A stretch of 64,000 nucleotides of DNA from Quercus robur. Taxonomy: Eukaryota > Streptophyta > Magnoliopsida > Fagales > Fagaceae. Below, piece after piece: positions 33,545 through 49,158 of this stretch. Under the pieces are notes generated by a model, which saw only the letters and a program-made list of their open reading frames with translations, searched no databases and was not told the DNA's origin. Location of the stretch: contig NC_065536.1 of assembly GCF_932294415.1 (NCBI RefSeq), positions 17,419,974 through 17,483,973 on the forward strand, written 5' to 3'. Within the stretch, counting starts at the first letter, position 1. Every line of letters starts with the position of its first letter. A program made the position numbers and the translations under genes.

Positions 33545-33728
33545 ATGTAATGGGTAGTTGAGAGATAAAAAAAAAGATTGAGAAAATTTATTATTTAAAT
33601 AAAATAGAGTTTAGAATAGATGGACTAATGTAGAGGATGTTGAGAAGTGGGTATATAAAATAGAAAAAGTAGGTTTTTAATGTAAAATAGACAGGAAATT
33701 TTAGCTGAATTGATGCGAATACTCTTAG
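32835..33728 (-). mobile_element. Long member of the GAGTATTCRCATCAA MITE family
   Basis: Reading leftward from 33728, the sequence GAGTATTCGCATCAATTCAG, then TTTCCTGTCTATTTTACATT and TTTTCTATTTTATATACCC matches the start of the units at 14569 and 19020. It continues through a (GA)n tract and ends near CTTTTTCCTGTTTTCATATG at the left. The middle part (about 33160-33480) is purine-rich with GGGTATAG..GGGTATA phrases. No transposase; the left end is uncertain. Confidence 0.5.
33510..33539 (+). repeat. (GA)n microsatellite
   Basis: About 15 GA units inside the MITE-type element. Confidence 0.9.
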
Positions 33729-33756
33729 ATGCTAAAAGGGAAGTCATGAACACTAA

Positions 33757-33893
33757 AGTCTTAGGTCCTTCCACCAACAGCAAAATGGTGTCACCAAATC
33801 ATTTGGGAGTGAAATGATTTGATGTTTTAGGTCCTTCTACCAATAGCAAAATGGTGTCACCATATCATTTGGGAGTGATATGATATGATTTTT
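33757..33893 (+). repeat. Tandem duplication of about 66 bp
   Basis: TTAGGTCCTTCCACCAACAG...AAATGATTTGATGTT is followed directly by TTAGGTCCTTCTACCAATAG...TGATATGATATGATT. Only a few bases differ, so it is a fairly young local duplication. Confidence 0.75.
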
Positions 33894-34324
33894 TTTTTTT
33901 TTTTTTGAAACTGATATGATTTGATGTTTTGTTGCAATGAAGCGGGTGGGAGAAATGAGGAAAAACAAAGTATGGCAACTAGTAACTGAAATGGATTCAT
34001 GATTACGTGCTTTGGTTACTAATTTGAATAGTCCATTTCTTATAAGTTTTTATTGGAATGATAAGGATAAATAGTTTTCTTAAGGGGTAAGTAGGGTTTT
34101 AAAAACCAGAGGGGAGAGAAATTTGGATGGAAAAACTTTTTTTTAAATAAAATTTAGGAGTTTTTAAATTAGTAATTTTACATGTCTAATCTTATTATTT
34201 AAACTTTTTAGAGAGGTGAATTTGTGGTCCTCCAATGCCTACAAACAAACCTCTTCAACCCCAAACCCAAAGCCTATCCAAAAAAAAAGGGCATAACAGT
34301 TTTAGCTTGTTTTTATAGATTTGC

Positions 34325-34377
34325 ATTCCCACATCGAAAAAACATGAACGAAGAGATAGAGGCGAGGCTTATAAATA
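34325..34377 (+). promoter_or_regulatory. U1-G promoter: USE and TATA box
   Basis: ATTCCCACATCG (34325-34336) has one change from the USE consensus. TATAAATA (34370-34377) lies 33 bases on, with the RNA start at 34402. Confidence 0.85.
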
Positions 34378-34401
34378 TGGAGCACTAAGCATCAGTGAAA
34401 C

Positions 34402-34562
34402 ATACTTACCTGGACGGGGTCAATGGGTGATCAATAAGGCCCATGGCCTAGGTTGGTGACCTCCATTGCACTGAGGAGGGGTGCCCGCCTAAGGTCTTCC
34501 CAAGTGGAAGAGCCTACGTCATAATTTGTTGCCCTGGGGGCCTGCGTTCGCGCGGCCCCTGC
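34402..34562 (+). ncRNA. U1: U1 spliceosomal snRNA, copy G
   Basis: 161 nt with consensus 5' arm, loop GATCAATAAGG, CCATTGCAC, paired TCTTCCCAAGTGGAAGA (compensating change) and the standard 3' hairpin. The Sm region is ATAATTTGTTGCC, where copies B-F have ATAATTTGTGG, and stem-loop IV begins CCTGGGGGCC instead of AGTGGGGGCC. These changes may weaken but need not abolish Sm-core binding. It is the last copy before the intact cysteine synthase gene. Confidence 0.9.
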
Positions 34563-35854
34563 CTAGTTCTCAATAAAATTCTTCTGTTAGTCTCAAGCTA
34601 TTTTTTAAAATTCTTGATTGCAAACATTAATCCTGACTATGAGATTACGGTAACAACAAAATATTTATGATGATCTGTTGTAATGCTACGCTACTTATAT
34701 TGGCTGGTATTTTTCAGAAATCAAAGCATTTTATAATCCGATGTTTTCCATTGTACTGCCCTTTTTCTGGTTCTATACTACACCCCTTGCCGTTGGACTT
34801 GCCTTTTAGTCATCGACTACTTCTGTATATTTGAAAGAATCTTATTTTTCAGGCTTAAAAAGCCTTATTCACCGCCCTGGACGTCTTTTAGTGGTGGCAT
34901 CTTCTTCATTTGAAAGAGTTGATTCATATGCTTTTGTCTCAGCGGATGAAACAGCATATTTTTACTTCTCATTTCGGGCAATTAGCAATAATTTTTCTGT
35001 GGACTACCAGAAATCTGTTTCATGTAGCTTGGCAAGGAAATTTTGCTACGCTACTTACTTGCATACAATTGGTTCGGAGCATAGTTGACCTGTAAATTCA
35101 TCTAACGTAGTGAACGCAAAATGTAAATAGTAGGCAAACTGAGTGAATTGTAATTTTCATTGTAACCCAAATTTTTTTTCCCACTTTCGAAAGGCCAATA
35201 GCTGAATCTCAAATTGTTCGTTATGTTCAGCCTGCCACTTCCTATTGGACATTAATTTAACGGGGGCCAAAAAGTTCGGATGTGAGGAATTATCGGATTT
35301 CAACCAGCAGAAGCTTGGGAGGTTTCTAGAACCCCATAGGACCATACTTGGTATGGTGTTGTGGATAAAAAATTCTTTATTATGTGCTTGTAATTTGAGT
35401 TGCTTTGGTTTTATTGTTGTATATTTAGTGGCTGGATTTTTTTTTCCTATGTATGTGAGGTTTCTGTTTGAGCTTGTGTTTAGCAGTCCTATACTTTTAA
35501 TGCTGTTAGATTTGGTTGCAATTGTCTGCTTGTGTTACTCTTTCAAGAATTTTCAGTGGAAGGCTAGCTGATTTATCAAAAAAGAAAGAGGAATTGGACT
35601 ATTCCAATAAATGAACTACATAAATTACCTTATTTAATCTCAAGACTTGAGGAATTCTGAGTCTCAGGTCACCACATACATTCCTTGGTTAATCAATATA
35701 CAACAGTTCAAAGCATTGATACTATTCACATAATTTATTCATGGTAGACACGAGGAAGCAACAGTATCCAAACGATAAGCCAAATTGTAGCTCGAAAACC
35801 ATGTTCTATGCCCATCTCAGATGCAAACAGCATGACTTGAAGCCACGGAATATC
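34563..35854. other. Spacer between U1-G and the cysteine synthase gene
   Basis: More GC-balanced than most spacers here. Plus-strand frames at 34831-35088 (85 codons) and 35245-35571 (108 codons, with a start-like INLTGAKKFGCEELSDFNQQ stretch and a hydrophobic tail) show no family motif known to me. They may be remnants of a host gene or chance. A phrase GCTACGCTACTTA occurs twice (34686 and 35045). Confidence 0.3.
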
Positions 35855-40589
<4,735 letters not shown>

Positions 40590-41370
40590 TTTTCACAGAT
40601 CACTGGAAAACCAATATTAAATATCAGTTAATTATTATTACTCATTTAAACACACACACACAGAAGGAAACGTTTTGAAAATAGATTTTCATCACTAACA
40701 AACAGATTTTTAAGGGCTCAGAGTCCACATAAGTGAGCTTTATACAGTAATCAGTGGTGTCTAATGAGTTTGGATTTCATTTCAAAAAAAAAAAGAGTTC
40801 TGTTTTCATTTCTTTTCCTCCATACCTTCAGCAACTAAACAAAGTGTGAGACACCATATTAACAACCATTGAGATCACCAACTCCATATTATTAACAAAA
40901 CAAATTACAAAACCATAATAAAGAAACAAAATCTACCTACAAAAGTCCAAAAGTTCAACTACTCCATTAAAAGGACTATAAAAAATGAATCAAATACAAC
41001 ATATTCCCCAATAATAAATTCTAAAGAAATCTAATCAAATACAACTTTCAAAGCTTAAAAAAACCAATCTTTAACAAACCCCATAACAAAAATGCTTTAA
41101 AGATTATAGTGTAAAGAGAAATTCTGCCACCTTGGAGATTTTGAAAGCAATGCAGAGCTTTACAGAGAAACCTTTGAAACCAAAAGGAAAAAAGAAAAGA
41201 AAACGATAACAATAACAATAAAAAGTGTGTGATAAGCTTGAAACTCTCACCAAGAAAAGCTTATCTGAGCTGAGAGACCAAAGACCAAAGACCAAACAGA
41301 ACGTCGGACAAAGAGAAGGAGAGAAAGGGAAAGGGAAAGAGAGAGAGAGGGGGTAGCGGAAAGTCTAAGA
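40590..41370 (-). other. 5'-UTR with leader intron of the OASTL gene
   Basis: Upstream of the ATG, an acceptor TTTTCCAG (40603-40610) and a donor TTG|GTGAGAG (exon edge at 41251) delimit a leader intron of about 650 bases. The outer exon (41251 to about 41370) is purine/pyrimidine-biased with GA runs. The broken paralogue keeps a corresponding acceptor at 8298-8300, so the leader intron predates the duplication. Confidence 0.6.
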
Positions 41371-41389
41371 AAACCTGTAGTTTTTTTGT

Positions 41390-41402
41390 TTATATATATA
41401 AG
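41390..41402 (-). promoter_or_regulatory. Probable TATA box of the OASTL gene
   Basis: TTATATATATAAA on the minus strand lies about 30 bases before the GA-rich start of the inferred leader exon. No sulfur-response motif could be asserted by eye. Confidence 0.5.
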
Positions 41403-41707
41403 TAGAGTTTTTAGTGTGGGACCCTTTTCGCTATTACTCGAATATTTTGTCCTCTGCCGGCTATTATTTTAAATTAAACACGTATATGGAGTTGGCTTTT
41501 AGCCATTTTTGTCAATGTTTGCATTCATTACGTGTAATTTTGACAAATCAACCTATTATTAATATTTTTCCTTAAAAAAAAAAAAACCTATTATTAATAT
41601 GCAAATTACCTTTTATTAATATTTTCTTTTTATAGAAGTTTTTACTTTTTAGTGATAATCTAATAGGACTCTATTATGTGTTTTATATGAGATTAAATTT
41701 TGTAAGA

Positions 41708-41845
41708 TCCGTGGATTCCAGTTAGCTCAACTGATAAAGTCTCTCATGATTGAATAAGAGATCTGGAGTTTAATTCCCGCATACATCAAAAACTGATTAT
41801 CATCAGAAACGGACGTTCTATTATTACCAAATTTAGACTCATATA
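41708..41845 (+). mobile_element. tRNA-derived SINE, family 2, copy 1 (truncated)
   Basis: GTGGATTCCAGTTAGCTCAACTGATAAAG has an A-box (TTAGCTCAACTGATAAAG), and GGAGTTTAATTCCCGCATAC has a B-box-like GTTTAATTCCC. The body continues as TCAAAAACTGATTATCATCA. The family is also seen in reverse at 42680-42790. The 3' part is shortened and no clean target duplication is visible. Confidence 0.7.
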
Positions 41846-42510
41846 CTTGGTTTGAATCCTACCTCCACCTTTGCCATTATTTCTCTATAAATAAATAAAA
41901 ATATTATTTTCATACATTCTATGCTAATAAAATTCAAAGTAAACACATTTAATTATTAATAACTATTTTATTCATAAAATATGGAAATTTTCAAATTTTT
42001 TATAGTTAGATTATATACAAAACAAAATGTTGATTGAATACTAAGTAATATAATTATATATTAATCTCCTATGAAGATGTTGATTGAATAAGTAATATAT
42101 ATATATATATATATATTTTTTTTTTTTTCAAGGAACTTATATATTATTTTCAATTTGATTTTTTTTTATATAGATAATAGTGCATCCTACCATTCAATCA
42201 ATTCACTAATTTATTTTTGATAGTTACAACCAGGGAGAGTGGATTTAGATATTTCCATTAAAAATACTAAAATATTTCAATTGAGTTACAGCACTCTTGG
42301 TCAATTCATTAATTTATTAATTTAAAAATATTGTTGACTTTACAAATTAATATTATATTAAAGTATTAAATACAAAAATCAAGCATTTATGGTTAATCTT
42401 GCAAATAATGGTATAAAACGAATAATTAAATATAAAAACAACCATTATAGCACTATTGGTTTTATTTTAAGTGGCCCTGTCTGATTAAGAAAGTGTCACC
42501 ACCACACACC

Positions 42511-42653
42511 CTTGGTGCAGTTGTCACTCCACAAATATAAATATTTATGGGGTATGGGGGGCAAGGGTCGGGGTTCAAGTCTCCAGAAGGGAGTTTCACA
42601 CACATATACACTTAGATTAGGCTAGAGTATAAATTCTATCTTGTATAAAAAAA
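42511..42653 (+). mobile_element. tRNA-derived SINE, family 1, copy 1
   Basis: It starts CTTGGTGCAGTTGTCACTCC (A-box-like), has the B-box GGGTTCAAGTCTCC at 42571-42584, then GGGAGTTTCACACACATATAC and CTTAGATTAGGCTAGAGTA, and ends in an A-run after CTTGTAT. The same order is found at 46599-46753. Confidence 0.8.
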
Positions 42654-42679
42654 GGTGTAATTTTTTTTTTTTAAGATAG

Positions 42680-42790
42680 TTTTAATATATGACTTTCACT
42701 CTTAATAATAGCTCTTTATCATCAGACTAAGACACCAATCGATTTTTAGTGTAGGCGAAGATTGAACCTATGGCATCACATTTTATCATA
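42680..42790 (-). mobile_element. tRNA-derived SINE, family 2, copy 2 (partial)
   Basis: In reverse: ATGCCATAGGTTCAATCTTC, GCCTACACTAAAAATCGATTGG and TCTGATGATAAAGAGCTATTATTAAG. The first part is a B-box with the CGCCTACAC..AAAA.TGATT junction also seen in copy 1. The 5' half is missing. Confidence 0.6.
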
Positions 42791-43264
42791 TATTATCACA
42801 TAGCTTTTGTTTTGAATTTGTTATTGCCCTTTCCTTCTCTTCCTCCCAACTTCTTTTTATTCCTTTTTGCTAATAATTAATTCTTTGAACAAATATTGTA
42901 TACCTTTATTTTTTTTAATAAAAAAAATTGTGTGCCTTTGTGGACCAGTTGACAGATACACGTACATCACAATCCAAAGTCAAATGTACTTAGACACTAA
43001 GCGTACTCGATACATTGCTTCATCGACCAATACAATGATAAATAAGAGTTTTTATTTTGTTTTGTGTCTAATTCATTGCTACGGCTACATAATAAGTTAT
43101 GGATAACAATCCTTTGTTTTTTTTTTAGAAGATTATGGTTATGGATAACAATCCTTGTTGTGTAATATATATATATATATATATAAAATTTTCTGGTCCA
43201 ATAGAATAAATGAAGTCACATTCTAGATAATTGGTTAGCAATAGCCAATAGGTGTTGTCCATTT

Positions 43265-43695
43265 TATGAAATAAGGGTAAATTATTTAAGTAAAAAAAAG
43301 GCAAATTATGATGACTAATTTGTAATTTACACTATTAGAGTTTGCGATTTTGATTTTGCCTCCTAAAATTTTAAAATTTTGATATGCTCCCCTTATATTA
43401 GGTATTTTTTGGATTTGCTTTGTCATGCCTAGCTGTGTGTTAACAGCTAGATTTCACCCTAATGACACCTATGCTTGTATTTGTTTTGATTTTACACCTT
43501 CTATATTTGAATATGTTTTTATTTTGTAGCCTCTATGTTTGAGACTATTTTGATTAATTATGAACTTAATGAACAATTAGGCATGGTGCATTGAAGAAAG
43601 GGAGTGAATCCAAACGATACCTAACTTTAGGAGAGTGGATGAAAATTACCTTAAACTTTAGGGTGTAATTTGTAATTTAGTCTAACCTAAACATT
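43265..43695. mobile_element. Non-autonomous inverted-repeat element, possibly Mutator-like
   Basis: The left arm GACTAATTTGTAATTTACAC...TTTGCCTCCTAAAATTTT pairs with the right arm, in which CTAACTTTAGGAG...AAACTTTAGGGTGTAATTTGTAATTTAGTC is the complement pattern. The middle repeats phrases like TTTTGATTTTACACC and TTTTTATTTTGTAGCC. No coding region; exact ends not fixed. Confidence 0.5.
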
Positions 43696-44204
43696 CCATT
43701 AGAGGAGTGGTTTCAAATTTAAACCTTATAGTTTCATTTATGGTTTTCAAACCCAAACCGAACCATATAGTCCGACCCAGTTAACCATGAATCGGTCACT
43801 ATTACGATTCTTTTAACCTTAAAAACCTCTTTATGTGAAAAAAAGTATAGAGCCGCTCAAACCGTGGTCGGACCGTACGGTTCTGAGAACCATGGCCAGT
43901 TTTAACGGCTTGCTTGGTTCCCTTTTTTATCGTATTTTGGTCAAAAAACATAAATCAACCGGGAGAGAATTTAAATATAAAAAAGAAAAAGAAAAATCGT
44001 AAGAGAGAAAAAGAAAACAGAGAGCCACATTAGTATGTTACCACTATCACTGTTAAATTCCGATAGTATATTTTTGCCGATCATCCCCACATCCCATTTT
44101 CCTCTTCTCCTTCTTCTTAGCAACACTTCGCGCAGAAGCTAGAATAACTCCTCAAATTTTGTTTCTTTGTTCCTTGTTTCTTGAGTGCACTTAAAGATTT
44201 ATTT

Positions 44205-44375
44205 GGATACCATTTATTTTGCTGAAATTGGAAATTTATTGTTGAAAGTACTGTAAATAAAGGTAAAAATTAATTGAAATAGTACAGCAGAATCCATAAA
44301 TAGTGGCCAAATAAGCAATATGACTCATAAATAGTAACAAAAAAAAACTGAATGGTAAAATAATTTATAATTTTA
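44205..44375 (-). mobile_element. Single copy of the ~200-bp TTTGGCTCCAAATTAAAAAG MITE
   Basis: In this orientation it reads TATTTTGCTGAAATTGGAAA, TACTGTAAATAAAGGTAAAA, CATAAATAGT and AACTGAATGGTAAAATAA. These are the complements, in reverse order, of the monomers arrayed at 56.9 and 58.8 kb. A lone diverged monomer here shows that the unit moves independently of the arrays. Confidence 0.6.
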
Positions 44376-44389
44376 ATCCACGCACACTA

Positions 44390-46563
44390 AGTGTATGTTT
44401 GGATAATGTTGAAAAACACTTTTCAACTGTGTCCCATATTTTTCAATGGATTTCGTACACTGTTTACGAGACTTGAAAATATTTTTTTAGCAAAAACAAT
44501 TTCAAAACTAGATCCCACGACATTATTCACATATTTAAAAATTATTTTATTATAGTGTTTTTAATTTTCAATAATAAATGATATTCAAACACAATCTAAT
44601 AAATAATCACTTGTCTTCGTGTTTTTGTTAAGTGTGCCGCACTGTTTCGCTGACAACACCACTAGCCACGTGACCTCGTGAACCCAATGAAATAATTAGA
44701 GTGATTTGACTATTCAAATGTTTTTAAACTTTACTTGCAAATTTGTTATCCGTCAATATTGATACCAGCTTGTATCTTTCTTTTCTTTTTCTTTTTCTTT
44801 TTTTTAATAATAATAATATATGTCCTTTTTTAAAATTTTATTTAAGGTGGGTGGTTGCCCTTCTAATTGTTATATTATAATAATAATTATTATACTATTA
44901 TTATCACAAGTTTAACTAATCAACATATAAATAAATAAATACTATATTTTTGTTTGTAAAAGTTATAATATGAAAAATACGTTTGAAAAAATAGATCTTT
45001 ATATTTAATTGGACTATTTTAATTAGTTAGTATTTGTTTTTTTGTACTAATTTAATATATTTATTTATATTTTAAATAATTATTAAATTAATTATGACGT
45101 CATCACAATTCGACTTCGGTCCAACTTCAAAAACCTTGAACCTCTCCATTTTACGGTTCATTGAACGGTCCAGGTCTAAAAACTATAGTTTTGTTAGTAT
45201 CAAATAAAATCCTGGTCTTTTTTGAGTTTGACGTTGGATTTTAATTTATATGATTAAAAAATTTTAGGATTTGATTTGAAACTAAAAAAATTATAAGGTT
45301 TAATTTGTATCAATCTTAAACTCTACATTTTAACTTAATTTTTTTGAAATTATAAGACTTAATTTTAAAGCATCCATAAATTATAAGGTTTAAAATTCAA
45401 TATGAATTGGAACGTTAATAATCTTGTTTGCCCACTTTGTTAGGACTAGTTAATAATCTTGTTTTGCCTCCACCATTTACCTATCAAAAAAGAACAAAAA
45501 AAAATTGCACAATCTAGATCCGCTATATCAATTTTAGTTAATTTAATAGATAAAATCTCTTAACAGTAGATTAGAGACATGAAATAATTTAAAGGATTAT
45601 CTATCTTCAACATGTCTAAATGATTTTTAATAAAATAAAATAAAATATTTTCTTACTTTGAAAATTCTTGGGACTTAATTGCTTGAGTTGGCTATAACAA
45701 TCTTTAACAAGACAAAAAATTTCCTTTTTTTTTTTTTTTAGCTGCTAATTTGATCTTTTAATAATAAAAAATTTTAACACCTAATATAAATTATGATAGT
45801 ATTAGACTAATGTGAAAGTGTGTTGCACCAATTATAATTGACCATTTCAACCAATCAAAGAAATATTAAAAAAAAAAAACTTGTATCCCTATTATTGCTT
45901 ATTTTTTGTAAATGGGTTCAGAAAAAAAATATATTTTGGTAAATGAGCTGTGCAAGTCCAAAGTTCTCACTAAAATATGATCTGACAGCTTATAGCCTAC
46001 CAAGCTGTCTGTTTTTTACTAAATTATACAAAAAAAGTATGGAATCAAAAACGTGGAATGAGGATCTAGCTTTGATATATATCCATTATAATATAACAAA
46101 ACAATATTATATTTTGGTAAGAATCATTTAGGGGGCTTTGACCAAGTTAAGATGGATAACAGCATGTCAGCATTGCAATTTAATACTGTAAAAGATTTGC
46201 AAGGAAATTTTGAGATTAGATCTAATATTATATTTTCTAAATTTTTAATATTAAGATCCGAAATCCAATAGAATTATCAGATAATGGTGACTGAAAGATA
46301 ATAAATTATTTGTATTCCCCGATAATGATCATATTCTACTCTTCTTTTCAGTTTAGAAAGCACCTGAGATTTTTTAGTTTTATTTATTTATTTGGATTAC
46401 TTTATGGATTTCGCCCTGCGAAGTGTGAACCTCATGGCCCTTACCTACCTTTCTAATTTCCAAATTAATTAATAATCTCCATTGTGAAGCTATACATGCC
46501 ATGTTTGCATAAAGTATGGACATATTGCTCAACGGCCGTGATCAATGCCCTCAATAACCTTTT
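44390..46563. other. AT-rich repeat-like intergenic DNA
   Basis: It starts with a TGTATGTTTGGATAATGTTG...ATGATATTCAAACACAATCT inverted pair (44393-44600), probably another MITE. Short TTATAAGGTTTAATTTG-type phrases repeat around 45290-45400. No gene was recognised. Confidence 0.35.
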
Positions 46564-46960
46564 AAGGGCTCGTTTGGAAGTTTATAATGGAATAAAATAT
46601 CACCGCATATCCTTGGTAAGATGGTCATTCTATAAGTATAAGTGCTTATGGGGTGTGGGAGATAAGGACCGGGGTTCAGGTCTTCAGGAGGGAGTTTCAC
46701 ACACATGTACACTTAGATTATGTTAGAGTATAAATTATATCTTGTATAAAAAAAATGGAATAAAATTGAATGATCATTAAAGGAATGGAATAGAATGGAT
46801 TTAGTAAAGAAAGGAATAGAATTGAATGAAATTAAAAAATTTTGTTTGGATGTTATAAAATAAAGGAATTGAAGAAAATGAAATGGAATGGAATGGAATG
46901 TAATTAATATTATTTGGAAGTGACATTAGAAGGAATGGAATGTAATTATTTTATAAAAAC
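46564..46960 (+). repeat. GGAAT-rich dispersed element, copy 2, split by a SINE
   Basis: CTCGTTTGGAAGTTTATAATGGAAT is interrupted by the SINE at 46599-46753. It then continues as TGAATGATCATTAAAGGAATGG, TTTGTTTGGATGTTATAAAA and TATTTGGAAGTGACATTAGA. This is the same order as copy 1 at 1-235 in reverse. The SINE insertion is therefore younger than the element. Confidence 0.75.
46599..46753 (+). mobile_element. tRNA-derived SINE, family 1, copy 2, with 13-bp target duplication
   Basis: The body matches 42511-42653: CTTGGTAAGATGGTCATTCTA, GGGGTGTGGG, B-box GGGTTCAGGTCTTC, GGGAGTTTCACACACATG and a tail after CTTGTAT. Both flanks carry AATGGAATAAAAT (46586-46598 and 46754-46766), a perfect 13-bp target duplication as expected for LINE-driven insertion. 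Confidence 0.9.
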
Positions 46961-47442
46961 ATTACTATTATACCCCTCATTTTAAAGAACATAAAAAATT
47001 ATTCTAGTTTATGGAAAATGAAAAATTTATTGTAGCTAAAAATCAAGTTATGTATATTTTTATGTTGTAAAGCAATTCACGCATCACATATTTATTTTCA
47101 ACAAAATAAATATTGTATAAAAATGCAAATAAATATCTTTTAAAAAAACTCTTATAATGAGTCTTGCTCAAACAAAACAAAATAACAAAATTCATTCCAA
47201 AACTTAAGTTGGCTAAGAAATCCCACACTTTTTTAAAATTTTTAGGCTTAAACATTAGTGTCAATAGTATACATTTGCGCTCATGATCTGGGCAACCAAA
47301 GAATATCTCCTTATATGTTGGATTTTCCATAAAAAATATGTAGGCCTTGATATTGGATCCACGTTCAATACGCCCAAAACTGTCTAAACTTCTGCTCCAT
47401 ATGACTGTCAAAAAAACTTTGCCAAAACCTCAGTCGCTCTAT

Positions 47443-47881
47443 CAATTGCCATTGATACATTATCAAATGACTAGGAAATTACATTCCCAAATTTATCATC
47501 TTATGCCATTCATATTTTCTTACTTTTAGAAGACATTGCATCTTATGATGCTACTCGAGAACGTACAACAATAATTTCTGGTGACGTCTTATCATCTTCC
47601 ACTTCAAAGAAAATTCATTATGAGATATCAAATTATCAATCTCATCAATAGTGGTCAATTGCCATTGATACATTATCAAATGACCGGGAAACTACATTCC
47701 TAAATTTATCATCTTCTGCCAGTCATCTTTTCTTACTTTTAGAAGACATTGCATCTTATGATGCTACTCGAGAACGTACAACATTAATTTCTGGTAACCT
47801 CTTATCATCTTCCACTTCAAAGTTCTTCAAAGAAAATTCATTATGAGATACCAAATTATCAATCTCATCAATAGTGGTCGA
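47443..47881. repeat. Tandem duplication of about 213 bp inside the Harbinger relic
   Basis: CAATTGCCATTGATACATTA starts at 47443 and again at 47656. Each copy continues with TTAGAAGACATTGCATCTTA, CTACTCGAGAACGTACAACA and the AAATTATCAATCTCATCAAT end. The two differ at scattered bases and by a short extra AAGTTCTTC in the second. Confidence 0.8.
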
Positions 47882-48776
47882 TGCAGCATACCTAGTATGT
47901 TTCTCTTTTGCAGTTTCAGCATGATTATCTTTTGCTCTATCTTTAACCCAAAGTTGTGCCATTTTAAAGTAGTTGGGCATAGGTGTTATCATCCACTTCT
48001 TGGCTAAAGGTTTAGATTGTTACAAACCAAGAAAAATGGTTATACAATAGATATAATTATGTAATACAAAATTAAACTTACAAAAAAATGGTAATTTACC
48101 TTATGAGTGGCTCCCAAACTTCTGGTTCAACTGCTCATATATTTAAAGAATCATTCTATCCAAAACCGCTCAATCCATCTTTAAATATGCTATAGCATTC
48201 ATTAAAATTATTCTTCAGTGTCTTTTGTTGATTCTTAACCTTATCCTTGTTAATCTCCATGTGAAAATTTTCAACCAACTCTTTCACTATGTTATCATAT
48301 GCCTTAGAGAAAAAAGTTCCATTAACTCTACCACCTATGATCATTTTATGCAAAAAAGCATCCACTAAAGCATCATTCATAACACTACTCCATTGTACTT
48401 CTTTGCTTGGATCTCCACAATATTTTTTTTTGATAACTTACCCATACTATAATTAATAGGACAAAAAATACATATAAAATATTGTGTGAATATTAATATT
48501 AATTATCAAAAGATAGAGAACAATATCAAAATAAAAAGAGAAATATGCATAACATTTTAAGTCTAAGTAATTGAAACATAATATAGTCTTAAACGACATG
48601 ACAACAATAAACCCAAAAGCTATCACATTTGGACATAGTTTTGCTATATGGCTAATGCTATAGAATCTCTTATAATATCTCCTTGCCTAGTATCCTCACC
48701 ATCTTCTCTTAGAGTAGAGGCTGCACGTTTACAATAAGAATGTAAAACCTCTCCATCAACTTTAGCAATAAAACTT

Positions 48777-49158
48777 TGTTAGGAATCCAAGTGCCATAGT
48801 CTAGTCTGGATTGTATTGTATTAGTCATTGATATTTTTACTCATTGATATTTTACTTGTTGTTAGTGGGTGCAAGCTGTTAGTTGATGAGTTGGCACATA
48901 AGTGAGCTGGCATGGTTAGCTAAATGGCATGGTCAGTTAGGGAGTTAGTTAGTGGATAAAGACTTGTATATAAGCTTGGAAGTAGAATGGAAAAGGATAA
49001 GCAGAAAATTATTCAGTTGCTCGTCTTCTTCCTTATCTCTCTTCTCTATCTTCTAATTCTCATTAATTCATTTCTCTTATTCCTTAAGTTCTGGAGGACA
49101 GTTCCCTCGAAATAACTACCTTCTCTTCCCTAGTTCTTGATTTGTCAAGAACTTAACA
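48777..49158. mobile_element. Solo LTR nested in the Harbinger transposase gene
   Basis: A 382-bp segment has TGTTA at one end and TAACA at the other, flanked by similar 5-base sequences (AACTT and GACTT). It includes a TATA-like TTGTATATAAGC near 48965 and a CT-rich region, both typical of an LTR. No internal retroelement sequence remains. It is younger than the Harbinger copy it split. Family probably Ty1/copia by size and style. Confidence 0.75.

Noticed and set aside
35245-35571. 108-codon frame with a hydrophobic tail
   Set aside because: The start resembles coding sequence, but the tail is T-rich chance hydrophobic sequence and no family is recognised. Kept only as a note in the spacer entry.
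41708-41785. Possible tRNA gene (A- and B-box present)
   Set aside because: The stems of a cloverleaf do not close, and the sequence continues into a SINE-type body shared with 42.7 kb.
46564-47042. Terminal inverted repeat of the Harbinger element
   Set aside because: The GGGCTCGTTTGG start looked like a Harbinger end, but the sequence belongs to the GGAAT-type element also found alone at 1-235.
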